In this document: piece by piece, positions 27,840-37,898 of the stretch | Numbering within the stretch: the first letter of the stretch is position 1 | Layout: each line of letters begins with the position of its first letter | DNA from: Bradyrhizobium sp. 170 | GTDB lineage: Bacteria; Pseudomonadota; Alphaproteobacteria; Rhizobiales; Xanthobacteraceae | DNA length: 64,000 nt | NCBI RefSeq assembly: GCF_023101085.1 | Contig: NZ_CP064703.1 | Span: 4,216,001 to 4,280,000, forward strand | Reading direction: 5' to 3' | Notes under the pieces: generated by a model | Seen by the model: only the letters and a program-made list of their open reading frames with translations | The model's database searches: none | Told to the model about the DNA's origin: nothing | Made by a program: the position numbers and the translations under genes

Positions 27840-29063
27840 ATGAGCGCAGTTCCATTGCGTAACAACAAGGCCGCGGTAGCGGACGCGCGCACCGTAACGG
27901 TGCTGGGCGCCACCGGTTCCATCGGCGACAGCACCATGGATCTGCTGCGCGGTGCGCGCGACCGCTATTCCGTCGAGGCGCTGACCGCGAATTCCAATGT
28001 CGACGCGCTGGCCAAGCTCGCCAAGGAATTCGGCGCGCGATTCGCAGCAATTGCCGACCCGGCGCGGCTTGGCGAACTGAAGGACGCGCTGGCCGGCACG
28101 GGTACCGAGTGTGGCGCCGGCGAAAGCGCCATCATCGAGGCTGCGGCGCGTCCCGCCGACTGGGTGATGGCGGCGGTGAGCGGTGCTGCCGGGCTGAAGC
28201 CCGCGTTGGCCGCGGTCGACCGCGGCGCGACGGTTGCGCTCGCCAACAAGGAATGTTTGGTCTGCGCCGGCGATTTCTTCATGCAGCGCGCGGCGAAAGC
28301 AGGGGCTTGCATCCTGCCGGCCGATTCCGAACACAACGCGTTGTTTCAGGCGCTTTCCTCAGGCAACCGCGAGGAACTGGTGCGCGTGATCATCACCGCA
28401 TCCGGCGGTCCGTTCCGCACCTGGGCCGCCACCGACATCGAACAGGCGACGCTGGCGCAGGCGCTGAAGCATCCGAACTGGAGCATGGGCCAGAAGATCA
28501 CCATCGATTCGGCCTCGATGATGAACAAGGGCCTCGAAGTCATCGAGGCCTCTTATCTCTTCGCGCTGACCGCCGATGAAATCGACGTTCTCGTGCATCC
28601 GCAGTCGATCATCCACGGCATGGTCGAATTCTCCGATCGCTCCGTGGTTGCGCAGCTCGGCGCGCCCGACATGCGCATTCCGATCGCGCACTGCCTCGGA
28701 TGGCCCGACCGAATCGTTGGCCCGTCGGCGAGGCTCGATCTCGCAAAAATCGGACAGCTCACCTTCGAGGCGCCCGATTTCGAGCGCTTCCCGGGCTTGC
28801 GGCTGGCCTACGAGGCCTTACGTACCGGCCGTGGTGCGACCACGGTATTCAACGCTGCCAATGAGGTGGCGGTGGCGGCGTTCATTGCCGGACAGATCAA
28901 GTTCGGGTCGATCGCGCGCCTCGTCGAAGCCACCATCAACGACTGGATTCGCGCCGGGAACCTTGCGCCTTTGAGCTCGGCCGACGACGCGATTTCGGTT
29001 GACCATAACGCGCGAAATAGAGCCGCCGCCCTATTGCCTCAAATTGCCTTAAAGGCATCCTAG
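27840..29063 (+). CDS. dxr: 1-deoxy-D-xylulose 5-phosphate reductoisomerase
   Basis: The second step of the MEP isoprenoid pathway: converts DXP to MEP with NADPH. The 407-residue protein starts [19 protein letters not shown]; the Rossmann motif [14 protein letters not shown] lies near residue 20. The metal and substrate region includes [13 protein letters not shown], and [20 protein letters not shown] and EVIEASYLF follow. ATG 27840, with GGTGA seven bases before it, was preferred to an upstream in-frame start inside cdsA. It supplies precursor for uppS and quinones, in line with its position. Confidence 0.97.
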   Translation: MSAVPLRNNKAAVADARTVTVLGATGSIGDSTMDLLRGARDRYSVEALTANSNVDALAKLAKEFGARFAAIADPARLGELKDALAGTGTECGAGESAIIEAAARPADWVMAAVSGAAGLKPALAAVDRGATVALANKECLVCAGDFFMQRAAKAGACILPADSEHNALFQALSSGNREELVRVIITASGGPFRTWAATDIEQATLAQALKHPNWSMGQKITIDSASMMNKGLEVIEASYLFALTADEIDVLVHPQSIIHGMVEFSDRSVVAQLGAPDMRIPIAHCLGWPDRIVGPSARLDLAKIGQLTFEAPDFERFPGLRLAYEALRTGRGATTVFNAANEVAVAAFIAGQIKFGSIARLVEATINDWIRAGNLAPLSSADDAISVDHNARNRAAALLPQIALKAS

Positions 29064-29106
29064 AGGGTTGTGGACGGAGCCTTTGGCTCTTGTCGAGGGG
29101 AACCTG

Positions 29107-30282
29107 ATGTCAGAGTTTTTTCTAAGCAGTTTCAATACGTTGGGCCATGGGCTCATCGGCTACATCATTCCCTTCTTGTTCGTCCTGACCATCGTCGTGT
29201 TCTTCCATGAACTCGGCCACTTCCTGGTCGCCCGGTGGGCAGGCGTGAAAGTGCTGACGTTCTCGCTCGGTTTCGGGCCGGAGCTCGCTGGCTTCAACGA
29301 CCGCTACGGAACCCGCTGGAAGATCTCCGCCATCCCGCTCGGCGGCTATGTGAAGTTCTTCGGCGACGAATCGGAAGCCTCGACGCCTGCCTCGACCCAA
29401 ACGCTCGCCGGCATGACCGAGGAGGAGCGGGCGGGCAGCTTCCATCACAAGAAAGTCGGCGCGCGGGCGGCCATCGTTGCCGCCGGTCCGATCGCGAATT
29501 TCATTCTGGCGATCGTCATCTTCACCTGTCTCTTCACCTTCTTCGGCAAGCCGAGCACGACGGCGCGGGTCGACAAGATCGAAGCCAGCAGCGCCGCCGA
29601 GCGGGCGGGCTTTCAGGTCGGCGACATCGTCACCGCCGTCGACGGCAAGAAGATCGGCAGCTTCGCCGACATGCAGCGCTTCGTCAGCGTTCGTGCCGGC
29701 GACACCCTGACCTTCACCGTCAAGCGCGGTGATTCGACGCTGCAATTGAAGGGCACGCCGGAACTGCGCGAAGTGAAGGATCCGTTCGGAAACACGCAGC
29801 GGCTCGGGATTCTCGGCATCACCCGCGCAACCTCGCCGGGCGAAGTGACGACAGAGAAGGTCGATCCCGCGAGCGCGCTTTGGCTGGGAATCAAGGAAAC
29901 CTGGTTCGTCATCGAGCAGACGCTGGCCTATATCGGCAATATCTTCACCGGCCGGGCAAGCGCGGACCAGATTGGCGGACCGATTCGGATCGCGCAGATT
30001 TCGGGACAGGTCGCCACGCTGGGGCTTGTTCCGCTGCTTCATCTGGCGGCGGTGCTGTCCATTTCGATCGGACTGCTGAACCTGTTCCCGGTACCGCTGC
30101 TCGATGGCGGTCACCTTATGTTCTACGCGGCCGAGGTGCTGCGGGGGCGGCCTTTGTCGGAAAAATCCCAGGAATACGGGTTCCGCGTAGGGCTGGTGCT
30201 GGTGCTGATGCTGATGGTGTTCGCCTTCTATAACGACTTCCAGCAGGTGCCGTGGCTGAAGGGGCTGTTCGGGAGATCGTAG
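29107..30282 (+). CDS. rseP: RIP metalloprotease RseP (site-2 protease)
   Basis: An intramembrane zinc protease that cleaves anti-sigma factors and signal-peptide remnants. The 391-residue protein has the first membrane helix with FFHELGHFLVAR (H34, E35, H38), a PDZ domain at about 125-200 (GFQVGDIVTAVDGKKIG) and the C-terminal LFPVPLLDGGHLM motif with the third zinc ligand. ATG 29107 is preceded by GAGGGG; the upstream TTG/GTG is weaker. It stands in the conserved dxr-rseP-bamA order. Confidence 0.96.
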   Translation: MSEFFLSSFNTLGHGLIGYIIPFLFVLTIVVFFHELGHFLVARWAGVKVLTFSLGFGPELAGFNDRYGTRWKISAIPLGGYVKFFGDESEASTPASTQTLAGMTEEERAGSFHHKKVGARAAIVAAGPIANFILAIVIFTCLFTFFGKPSTTARVDKIEASSAAERAGFQVGDIVTAVDGKKIGSFADMQRFVSVRAGDTLTFTVKRGDSTLQLKGTPELREVKDPFGNTQRLGILGITRATSPGEVTTEKVDPASALWLGIKETWFVIEQTLAYIGNIFTGRASADQIGGPIRIAQISGQVATLGLVPLLHLAAVLSISIGLLNLFPVPLLDGGHLMFYAAEVLRGRPLSEKSQEYGFRVGLVLVLMLMVFAFYNDFQQVPWLKGLFGRS

Positions 30283-30297
30283 AAGCGGCTTTTTTGT

Positions 30298-30319
30298 GAC
30301 GTTGCCCATTGGCAACGTC
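30298..30319 (+). other. stem-loop between rseP and bamA
   Basis: GACGTTGCC (30298-30306), loop CATT, GGCAACGTC (30311-30319), a perfect nine-base stem followed by TTGG. It lies 16 bases after the rseP stop, where a partial terminator or processing site would separate bamA levels. Confidence 0.55.
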
Positions 30320-30458
30320 TTGGAATGAAAATGGAATCGCACCGCGATGTCTGGTTTGCCGCCCTCTCGAAATTGGCTACAAGCAGTGCAACTTTGGGAA
30401 TCTGCCGGTTCGTAGGGGTTGTACGGGCCGGCACTGCAATGACGAGGGCGCGTTGCGC

Positions 30459-33026
30459 ATGATGTTTGGAATGCGAGTGCGGGGGGCTCTGCTGGGCGCT
30501 CTGATCATGGTTGCCGCGCCGATGGGGGGCGCGCTGATGTCTGTGCCGGCTGCGGCGCAGACGGTGGCGTCGATCTCCGTCGAGGGGAACCGGCGTGTCG
30601 AGGTCGAGACCATCCGTTCCTATTTCAAGCCAGGCCCCGGCGGCCGGCTCGGGCAGGCCCAGATCGACGACGGCCTGAAGGCGTTGATTGAAACCGGCCT
30701 GTTCCAGGACGTGCGAATCAACCAGGTGGGCGGCCGGCTGGTCGTGACCGTGGTCGAAAACGCCGTGATCGGGCGCATCGCCTTCGAAGGCAACAAGAAG
30801 GTCAAGGACGAGCAGCTTTCGGCTGAAATCCAGTCCAAGCCGCGCGGCACATTCTCGCGCCCGATGGTTCAGTCGGACGCCCAGCGCATCGCCGAAATCT
30901 ACCGCCGCTCCGGCCGCTACGACGTGCGTGTGACCCCTGAAATCATCGAGCAGCCGAACAACCGCGTCGACCTGATCTTCACGGTCACCGAAGGCAGCAA
31001 GACCGGCGTCAGGTCGATCGAGTTCGTCGGCAACGTCGCCTATTCGTCCTATCGCCTGAAGGACGTCATCAAGACGCGCGAATCCAACCTCTTGAGCTTC
31101 CTCGGTGGCGCCGACGTCTACGATCCCGACCGGGTCGAGGCCGACCGCGACCTGATTCGCCGCTTCTATCTCAAGAACGGTTACGCCGACGTGCAGGTGA
31201 TCGCCGCGCTGACCGAGTATGACCCCGACAAGAAGGGCTTCCTCGTCACCTTCAAGATCGACGAGGGGCAGCAATATCGCGTGGCCTCCGTCGACTTCCA
31301 GACCTCCATCGCAACCCTCGATGCCGCCTCGATGCGCAGCTTCTCGCGCGTCACCGTCGGCTCGGTCTACAATGCCGAGGCGCTTGAGAAATCCGTCGAG
31401 GAAATGCAGATCGAGGCCTCGCGGCGCGGCTACGCCTTCGCCGTGGTGCGCCCGCGCGGCGACCGCAATTTCGAAGCGCACACCGTTTCGATCGTGTTCG
31501 CCGTCGATGAGGGCCCGCGAACCTATATCGAGCGCATCAACGTCCGCGGCAATACCCGCACCCGCGACTACGTGATTCGCCGCGAGTTCGACCTGTCCGA
31601 AGGCGACGCCTACAACCGTGCGCTGGTCGATCGCGCCGAGCGCCGGCTGAAGAACCTCGACTTCTTCAAGAGCGTGAAGATCCTGACCGAGCCCGGCTCG
31701 TCGACCGATCGCGTGATCCTGGTCGTCGATCTCGAAGAGAAGTCGACTGGCGACTTCTCGGTGTCGGGCGGCTATTCGACCACCGACGGTGCGCTGGCCG
31801 AAGTCAGCATCTCCGAGCGCAACTTCCTCGGCCGCGGCCTGTATGCGAAGGCGGCCGTGACCTACGGTCAGTACGCGCGCGGCGGTTCGCTGTCGTTCGT
31901 CGACCCGTATTTGTTCGACTACCGCGTCGCGCTCGGCCTCGACTTGTTCTATCGCGAACAGCTCGCCAACAGCTACATCGCCTACGGCACCAAGACGCTG
32001 GGCTTCAGCCCGCGGCTCGGCTTCACCCTGCGGGAAGATCTCGCGCTTCAGTTGCGCTACTCGATCTATCAGCAGGAAATCCAGCTGCCGAACACGCTGG
32101 CGAATTGTAACAACAACTCCTCGAACTCGCTGCTCGCGTTCAATCCGAGCCCGGCATTTGCGAATCTGGTCGGCGCTCCCGCGGGCGGATCGATAACGTC
32201 GGGAGGCCAGACCGCCACCGACACCTCCGGCGTCGGCCTGTGGTGCTACAGCGACGGCGAAGCCTCGCTGCCGGTCCGCAGGGAACTGCAGAGCGGCAAG
32301 GCGTTGACCTCGTCGGTCGGCTATTCGCTGAACTACAACACGCTGGACAACAACAAGAACCCGACCGACGGCTTGCTGATCGACTGGAAGCAGGACTTCG
32401 CCGGTGTCGGCGGCGACGTGAAGTACATCAAGTCCGCGATCGATGCGAAGTACTACACCCCGCTGGTCGCCGATATCGTCGGCCTGATCCACCTCCAGGG
32501 CGGCATGTTGAACCAGTTCGGCGGCAGCGAGCTGCGCATGCTCGATCACTTCCAGATGGGTCCGAACCTGGTTCGCGGTTTTGCCCCGAACGGCATCGGT
32601 CCGCGCGATATGAACCCGTTTGGCACGCGTGACGCACTGGGCGGCACCAAATATTGGGGCGCTTCGTTCGAACTGCAGATGCCGTTCTGGTTCCTGCCGA
32701 AGGAAGTCGGGCTCAAGGGTTCGGTCTATGCCGACGCCGGCGGACTGTTCGACTACAAGGGCCCGACATCGTGGGCGGCAACGGGCGAGGTCAATGTGCC
32801 TGGCTGCGTCCCGCCGACGCAGGCGACGGCGACGACTGGGGCCTCTCCCGGAACCTGTTTGGGATTGCAGTATGACGACGGCAACGTGGTACGCACCTCG
32901 GTGGGTGTCGGCATCATCTGGGCTTCGCCGTTCGGTCCGCTGCGCTTCGACTATGCGGTTCCGCTTACGAAGGGTCAGTTTGACCGCGTGCAGCAATTCA
33001 AGTTTGGCGGCGGCACATCGTTCTAA
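30459..33026 (+). CDS. bamA: outer-membrane protein assembly factor BamA
   Basis: The core insertase of the BAM complex, which folds beta-barrel proteins into the outer membrane. The 855-residue protein has a signal peptide ending near PAAAQT, five POTRA domains (about 40-435; the first begins VASISVEGNRRVEVETI) and a 16-stranded Omp85 barrel. The barrel carries GASFELQMPFWFLP near the end and closes with QQFKFGGGTSF, a C-terminal Phe. An upstream in-frame extension to 30309 covers the intergenic hairpin and lacks a signal peptide, so ATG 30459 was chosen (ATG 30462 is adjacent). lpxD follows. Confidence 0.97.
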   Translation: MMFGMRVRGALLGALIMVAAPMGGALMSVPAAAQTVASISVEGNRRVEVETIRSYFKPGPGGRLGQAQIDDGLKALIETGLFQDVRINQVGGRLVVTVVENAVIGRIAFEGNKKVKDEQLSAEIQSKPRGTFSRPMVQSDAQRIAEIYRRSGRYDVRVTPEIIEQPNNRVDLIFTVTEGSKTGVRSIEFVGNVAYSSYRLKDVIKTRESNLLSFLGGADVYDPDRVEADRDLIRRFYLKNGYADVQVIAALTEYDPDKKGFLVTFKIDEGQQYRVASVDFQTSIATLDAASMRSFSRVTVGSVYNAEALEKSVEEMQIEASRRGYAFAVVRPRGDRNFEAHTVSIVFAVDEGPRTYIERINVRGNTRTRDYVIRREFDLSEGDAYNRALVDRAERRLKNLDFFKSVKILTEPGSSTDRVILVVDLEEKSTGDFSVSGGYSTTDGALAEVSISERNFLGRGLYAKAAVTYGQYARGGSLSFVDPYLFDYRVALGLDLFYREQLANSYIAYGTKTLGFSPRLGFTLREDLALQLRYSIYQQEIQLPNTLANCNNNSSNSLLAFNPSPAFANLVGAPAGGSITSGGQTATDTSGVGLWCYSDGEASLPVRRELQSGKALTSSVGYSLNYNTLDNNKNPTDGLLIDWKQDFAGVGGDVKYIKSAIDAKYYTPLVADIVGLIHLQGGMLNQFGGSELRMLDHFQMGPNLVRGFAPNGIGPRDMNPFGTRDALGGTKYWGASFELQMPFWFLPKEVGLKGSVYADAGGLFDYKGPTSWAATGEVNVPGCVPPTQATATTGASPGTCLGLQYDDGNVVRTSVGVGIIWASPFGPLRFDYAVPLTKGQFDRVQQFKFGGGTSF

Positions 33027-33090
33027 GGTGGCTTGAAGCGAACGGACGTAAGGTCCGCGTGACGAGAACGCCTCGGAACAAGAAAAGGGT

Positions 33091-33114
33091 CCGGCTCCGT
33101 TTCTTCGGAGCCGG
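33091..33114 (+). other. stem-loop between bamA and lpxD
   Basis: CCGGCTCCG (33091-33099), loop TTTCTT, CGGAGCCGG (33106-33114), a perfect nine-base stem without a T run, 64 bases after the bamA stop. Confidence 0.55.
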
Positions 33115-33153
33115 CACTCTGGTGTGAAGGTCGGCCGGACTGCGACGGGTGGA

Positions 33154-34221
33154 ATGGCGCAGCCGATATTCTTCAAGCAACCCCCTTCCTCGACGCTGGC
33201 CGAACTGGCCGCGTTGACGGGGGCGGTATTGGTCGATCCCGCACGGGGTGGCCAGGTGATCAGGGGCCTTGCTTCGCTCGACGAAGCCGGTCCCATGCAT
33301 CTGGCGTTTTTCGACAACCTCAGATACGCCGACCAGCTCAAGGCGACCAAGGCCGGCGCCTGCCTGGTCAGCCCGCGTTTCGAGCCCCAGGTGCCCGCCC
33401 ATGTGGCGGTGCTGCGGGCTACCCAGCCGTTCCGCGCCTTCGTGAAGCTGGCGCGCGAATGGCACGCCGATGCGCTTCGCCCGCAATCCTGGTTCGACAA
33501 TGACGGCATCGCGCCATCGGCCATTATCGATCCGTCTGCCCACCTGGAGGATGGCGTCATCGTCGATCCGCTGGCGGTGATCGGGCCCAGGGTCGAGATC
33601 GGCGCCGGCACGGTGATCGGCGCGGGAGCGGTGATCGGCGCCGACGTCAAGATCGGCCGGGACTGCAATGTGGGCGCCCGCACGGCGATCCAGTTCGCCC
33701 TGATCGGCAACAACGTCCTGATCCATCCCGCCTGCAGCATCGGCCAGGATGGCTATGGCTTCATTTTCTTCGGCCCCGAGGGCCACATCAAGGTGCCGCA
33801 GACCGGCCGGGTCCTGATCCAGAACAATGTCGAGGTCGGCGCCGGCACCACCATCGATCGCGGCAGCCTGCGGGATACGGTGATCGGCGAGGGCACCAAA
33901 ATCGACAATCAGGTCCAGATCGGCCACAATGTAACCATCGGCAGGCACTGCCTGCTCGCGGCCCAGATCGGGCTCGCGGGCAGCCTGACGATCGGTGACA
34001 ACGTCGCGCTGGGGGCGAAGGTGGGCATCAACAACCACCTCAAGATCGGCGACGGCGCCCAGGTAACGGCGATGAGCGGGGTAAAGGACGACATCCCGCC
34101 CAACGGCCGCTGGGGCGGTTTCTTTGCAAAGCCGACCAAGCAGTGGTTCAAGGAGATTGTTGCAGTGGAGCGACTGGTGCAGGGCGGCACGGCTGGTTCG
34201 AAAGGCGAGGGGCGGGAGTGA
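33154..34221 (+). CDS. lpxD: UDP-3-O-acylglucosamine N-acyltransferase
   Basis: The third step of lipid A synthesis: adds the amide-linked 3-hydroxyacyl chain. The 355-residue protein has the usual Rhizobiales length. An N-terminal uridine-binding domain (about 1-105) is followed by a left-handed beta-helix of hexapeptide repeats (about 110-315; [17 protein letters not shown] and similar) and a C-terminal helix. ATG 33154 begins [12 protein letters not shown]; a GTG start at 33124 is unlikely. The stop overlaps the fabZ start (TGATG). Confidence 0.97.
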   Translation: MAQPIFFKQPPSSTLAELAALTGAVLVDPARGGQVIRGLASLDEAGPMHLAFFDNLRYADQLKATKAGACLVSPRFEPQVPAHVAVLRATQPFRAFVKLAREWHADALRPQSWFDNDGIAPSAIIDPSAHLEDGVIVDPLAVIGPRVEIGAGTVIGAGAVIGADVKIGRDCNVGARTAIQFALIGNNVLIHPACSIGQDGYGFIFFGPEGHIKVPQTGRVLIQNNVEVGAGTTIDRGSLRDTVIGEGTKIDNQVQIGHNVTIGRHCLLAAQIGLAGSLTIGDNVALGAKVGINNHLKIGDGAQVTAMSGVKDDIPPNGRWGGFFAKPTKQWFKEIVAVERLVQGGTAGSKGEGRE

Positions 34222-34679
34222 TGGAGGAGGCTGCGGTCAGATTCGAGCTCGTGGATATCAACGAGATCCTCAAGACGCTCCCGCACCGTTATCCGATGCT
34301 GCTGATCGACCGGGTGATCAAGATCCGGACCGATTACAGCGGCATCGGTATCAAGAACGTCACCTTCAACGAGCCGCCGTTTCTCGGCCATTTTCCCGAT
34401 CGTCCGGTCTATCCCGGCGTGATGATGATAGAGGCCATGGCGCAGACCGCCGGCGTCATCGGCATCAAGTCGGTCGAGGGCACCGAGAAACCGCGCGCGG
34501 TTTATTTCCTCACCATCGACAAGTGCAAATTCCGCAAGCCGGTGATGCCCGGCGACACCATCGAGTACCACATGCGCTCGATCGGCCGCCGCAAGGCGAT
34601 GTGGTGGTTTCACGGTGACGCCAGGGTGAATGGCAGCGTGGTCGCTGAGGCCGACGTCGGCGCGATGCTGACGGATTGA
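34221..34679 (+). CDS. fabZ: 3-hydroxyacyl-ACP dehydratase FabZ
   Basis: Dehydrates 3-hydroxyacyl-ACP in fatty acid elongation and competes with LpxA/LpxD for the same substrate. The 152-residue hot-dog-fold protein has catalytic H57 and E71 in [20 protein letters not shown]. The ATG shares its A with the lpxD stop, and GGAGG-like sequence overlaps the start. lpxA, which normally follows at once, is displaced by about 1.5 kb holding two secreted-protein genes. Confidence 0.97.
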   Translation: MEEAAVRFELVDINEILKTLPHRYPMLLIDRVIKIRTDYSGIGIKNVTFNEPPFLGHFPDRPVYPGVMMIEAMAQTAGVIGIKSVEGTEKPRAVYFLTIDKCKFRKPVMPGDTIEYHMRSIGRRKAMWWFHGDARVNGSVVAEADVGAMLTD

Positions 34680-34825
34680 ATTGGATTGAATTTAACCGTC
34701 ACACAACCGACGTCTTCCTGATATCCTTATTCAATCGTTGGTAGTGGAACCACGCCGAGGTCGATTGAAGAAATTTGCAGATTAAATCCGGTTCGGGTCC
34801 ACGCCTTTTTTTAACGGAGGCGTCC

Positions 34826-35461
34826 GTGAACAAGCTTGCGTCCATCATTTCGTGTTTGGTCATTTTTCTGCTGATGTCGCCGCAAAGTTACGCGGCTGAT
34901 CTGGAAGGGCTCGTATCGTCTCTCAAGGACGGTGGCTACGTCCTCGTGTTTCGACACGGCGCCACCGATGACAGCCAAAAGGACGTCTACCCCTTCAAGT
35001 TCGACGACATGACCGCGCAGCGGCAACTGAGTGAGAAGGGCCGCGGTATGGCGCGCGAGCTTGGGGCTGCGCTGAAGAAGCTCGGTGTGCCGATCGGCGA
35101 AGTCTATACGAGCCAGCTCAATCGAGCCGTTGAGACCGGCAAGCTGTTCGGCGGCAAGGACGTCTCTCCGGTGGACGCATTGACCGACAGCAGTGCCGGC
35201 AGCGCGTCTGGAATGGCCAATCCCGACGGCAAGAACGCCAAGGCCGGACGCGCCGTGCGCGATCTCGTCAATGCGCCTCCGAAAGCCGGCGTCAATAATC
35301 TGGCGGTGACGCATAAGACCAACGTCGCCGACGCCTTCGGAAAGGAATTTGCCGATATCCGCGAAGGCGAAGCGCTCGTCTACAAGACCAGCGCCTCAGG
35401 TCCCGCCGTCCTGATCGCACGCGTGCAGCCCGGCGAATGGATCGCGCTGGCCGGCAGCTAG
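34826..35461 (+). CDS. secreted histidine phosphatase family protein
   Basis: A 211-residue protein starting at GTG (MNKLASIISCLVIFLLM) with CGGAGG six bases before. The signal peptide ends near SYAA. The phosphoglycerate-mutase-like fold shows the RHG motif in YVLVFRHGATDD and a second region with YTSQLNRAVETGKLFGG. The second catalytic histidine is probably in LAVTHKTNVADAFG. Periplasmic phosphatases of this family act on small phosphate esters; the substrate is unknown. It interrupts the fabZ-lpxA order. Confidence 0.87.
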   Translation: MNKLASIISCLVIFLLMSPQSYAADLEGLVSSLKDGGYVLVFRHGATDDSQKDVYPFKFDDMTAQRQLSEKGRGMARELGAALKKLGVPIGEVYTSQLNRAVETGKLFGGKDVSPVDALTDSSAGSASGMANPDGKNAKAGRAVRDLVNAPPKAGVNNLAVTHKTNVADAFGKEFADIREGEALVYKTSASGPAVLIARVQPGEWIALAGS

Positions 35462-35706
35462 AGCGATCTTGCGGGATCGGGCAGTTGCCTGCGCGCAGGG
35501 CGCTGTTTGTGTGAGCTGTCACCGCGCACTATCGGCAACGGTCAGGCGTGACTATACGCTGGTATACTCGACAATGTCGGATCCTTGACAGAGCATGTGC
35601 TCCGTCACTCCGTGCGGCCAAGCCGTCAGTGTGAATGGTGCATTGGAACTTCGGTCCGTCAACTGACTTGTAGTTTCCCGTGGCAGGTCACTGTTGAGAT
35701 TGCCGC
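35462..35706. other. 245-base non-coding stretch
   Basis: No gene seen between the phosphatase and the next secreted protein. Some AT-rich segments could hold a promoter for the gene at 35707, but no clear hexamer pair was found. Confidence 0.35.
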
Positions 35707-36060
35707 ATGAAACGCCTGAGAACTGCCGTTGTGCTGATCGCCTCAGCCGCTGTTTTCGCTGGAAGCGCGACGGCCCGTGACGATGGCCGCTACGCCAACT
35801 CCCCGCTCAAGCCCTGGTTCGACAGCCTCAGAAGCGGGAAGGGGCCCTGCTGTTCGGACGCCGATGGCTCCGTCGTTTCCGACGTCGATTGGGAATCGAA
35901 GGACGGTCATTATCGCGTCCGGCTTGAGGGCCAATGGATCGACGTGCCCGACGATGCTGTCATTACCGTGCCAAATCGCTTCGGCCGGACCATGGTCTGG
36001 CCTGTAAAAGGGGCATCCGGGATTTCGATCCGCTGCTTCCTGCCCGGCACTATGATCTAG
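35707..36060 (+). CDS. small secreted protein with GPCCSDADG motif
   Basis: A 117-residue protein with signal peptide MKRLRTAVVLIASAAVFAGS ending near ATA. The mature domain of about 95 residues has SLRSGKGPCCSDADG, an acidic patch (SDVDWESKDGHY) and a later Cys near the C terminus (RCFLPG). I recall similar unnamed proteins in Bradyrhizobium, with no known role. Three cysteines and several acidic residues could allow metal binding or disulfides; this is speculation. It sits alone between the phosphatase and lpxA. Confidence 0.82.
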   Translation: MKRLRTAVVLIASAAVFAGSATARDDGRYANSPLKPWFDSLRSGKGPCCSDADGSVVSDVDWESKDGHYRVRLEGQWIDVPDDAVITVPNRFGRTMVWPVKGASGISIRCFLPGTMI

Positions 36061-36219
36061 CGGCCGTTTATCTCGGGGAATCAGGCCGCCGGCAGGAGGA
36101 TTTGTAGCGGACGCGCCGACACACGGCGTAACCATACGTCACTGGACAGCGTTGGTACGTCGCGCTAACCACCCGAAAACGCGAGATATTCGCGTCCAAT
36201 CGATGGGCTGGGCTGCTTG

Positions 36220-37023
36220 ATGGGTACGATCGATCCAACCGCGCGGGTTGAGGATGGCGCTGTGATCGGCGAGGGGACCACGATCGGTCCCTACTGCATT
36301 ATCGGCCGCAACGTCGTTATCGGCGCCAACTGCAATCTGATCGCGCATGTTCACGTCACCGCGCAGACCACGATCGGGTCCGGCTGCACGATCTATCCGT
36401 TCGTCTCGCTCGGCACCCCGCCGCAATCGCTGAGCTACAAGGGCGAACTGACCCGGCTGGAGATCGGTGCGGGCTGCACCATCCGCGAATCCGTCACCAT
36501 GAACGCCGGCACGGTTGCCGGTGGCGGCGTGACGCGGGTCGGCGAGCGCGGCTACTTCATGAATTGCAGCCATGTCGGGCACGATTGCCAGGTCGGCAAT
36601 GACGTGATTTTTGCAACTTCCGCTACGCTCGGCGGTCACTGCGAGATCGGCGATTTCGTTTTCATCGGGGGGCTGTCGGCCGTGCACCAGTTCACGAGGA
36701 TCGGACCGCAGGTGATGGTCGGCGGCGTGTGCGGCGTGCGCGGCGACATCATTCCATTCGGCCTCGCCAACGGCCAGTATGCTGCTCTCGAAGGGCTGAA
36801 CATCATCGGCATGAAGCGCCGCAAGTTCACCAAGGAGCGGCTGGCGAAAGTGCGCGCGTTCTATCAAAGCCTGTTTCACGGCCCCGGCATCTTTGCCGAA
36901 CGGCTGAATTCAGTGCAGCCGTCCGCTGCGGAGGATCCGGCGATCGCCGAAATCCTCGCCTTCATCGCGCAAGGCAAGCATCGCGCGCTCTGTCTTCCCG
37001 CCGATAACGGCAACAAGCATTGA
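36220..37023 (+). CDS. lpxA: UDP-N-acetylglucosamine acyltransferase
   Basis: The first step of lipid A synthesis, transferring a 3-hydroxyacyl chain to UDP-GlcNAc. The 267-residue protein is a left-handed beta-helix of hexapeptide repeats over residues 1-190 with a C-terminal helical part. The catalytic histidine is H121 in CSHVGHDC. ATG 36220 begins MGTIDPTARVEDGAV; no clear ribosome site is seen. The stop overlaps the lpxI start (TGATG). Confidence 0.96.
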   Translation: MGTIDPTARVEDGAVIGEGTTIGPYCIIGRNVVIGANCNLIAHVHVTAQTTIGSGCTIYPFVSLGTPPQSLSYKGELTRLEIGAGCTIRESVTMNAGTVAGGGVTRVGERGYFMNCSHVGHDCQVGNDVIFATSATLGGHCEIGDFVFIGGLSAVHQFTRIGPQVMVGGVCGVRGDIIPFGLANGQYAALEGLNIIGMKRRKFTKERLAKVRAFYQSLFHGPGIFAERLNSVQPSAAEDPAIAEILAFIAQGKHRALCLPADNGNKH

Positions 37024-37898
37024 TGACGGGATCGCCGCACATGATTTCAGCGGCTTCTGACATTTCATCGCCGGTTGGCGTCATCGCAGGCGGTGGCGCC
37101 ATGCCGTTCGCGGTGGCGGAGTCGCTGAGCCAGCGCGGGATCGCGCCGGTGCTGTTCGCGCTGCGCGGCGCCTGTGATCCGGCGCGCGTCGAGCGCTTCC
37201 GCCATCACTGGATCTCGGTCGGGCAACTCGGCCGCGCCACCAAACTGTTCCGCAGCGAGGGCTGCCGCGACCTGATCTTCATCGGCACGCTGCTACGCCC
37301 GGCGCTGTCGGAAATCCGGCTCGACTGGGGAACGATCCGCGTCCTCGGCCGCGTCTGGGCCGCGTTTCGCGGCGGTGACGATCATCTGCTGTCAGGCATC
37401 GGCCGCATCCTCGAACAGGACGGCTTTCGGATGGTCGGCATCCGGGATGTCGCCCCCGACATTCTGATGCCGGAGGGAAACATCGCTCGCGCCACGCCCG
37501 ATCCCGCCTCTGCGGCAGATATCGCCAGAGGGCGGGAGGTGCTCGGCGCGCTCGGCCCGTTCGACATTGGCCAGGCGGTGGTTGTGATCGACGGGCATGT
37601 GGTGGCGGTCGAGGATATCGAGGGCACTGACGGGCTCCTGGTGCGCGTGGCGCGGCTGCGCGAGGCCGGGCGCATTCGCGCCAAATCCGGCCGCGGCGTG
37701 CTGGTGAAGGCGCCCAAGAGTAGCCAGGATTTACGCTTCGACCTGCCGGCCGTGGGCGCCAAAACCATCGAGGGCGCAGCGCGGGCCGGGCTCGCCGGCA
37801 TCGCCGTGATTGCCGGCCATACGATTGCCGCGGACTCGCAGGCCATGATCGAGGCCGCTGATCGCGCCGGCCTGTTCATCCAGGGCTTATCAGCGTGA
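37023..37898 (+). CDS. lpxI: UDP-2,3-diacylglucosamine pyrophosphatase LpxI
   Basis: Hydrolyses UDP-2,3-diacylglucosamine to lipid X, the alphaproteobacterial substitute for LpxH. The 291-residue protein has the N-terminal domain starting PVGVIAGGGAMPFAVAE and the C-terminal catalytic domain with DIGQAVVVIDGHVVAVEDIE. The ending (AGIAVIAGHTIAADSQAMIE) is typical. It overlaps lpxA and lpxB by a few bases on either side, so the three are tightly coupled. ATG 37041 is an alternative start. Confidence 0.95.
   Translation: MTGSPHMISAASDISSPVGVIAGGGAMPFAVAESLSQRGIAPVLFALRGACDPARVERFRHHWISVGQLGRATKLFRSEGCRDLIFIGTLLRPALSEIRLDWGTIRVLGRVWAAFRGGDDHLLSGIGRILEQDGFRMVGIRDVAPDILMPEGNIARATPDPASAADIARGREVLGALGPFDIGQAVVVIDGHVVAVEDIEGTDGLLVRVARLREAGRIRAKSGRGVLVKAPKSSQDLRFDLPAVGAKTIEGAARAGLAGIAVIAGHTIAADSQAMIEAADRAGLFIQGLSA

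Noticed and set aside
30228..33740. 1170-codon open frame antisense to bamA and lpxD
   Set aside because: A shadow of high-GC codons: the sense strand carries bamA and lpxD with clear domains, and the antisense product is Arg/Ala/Gly-rich with no recognisable motif.
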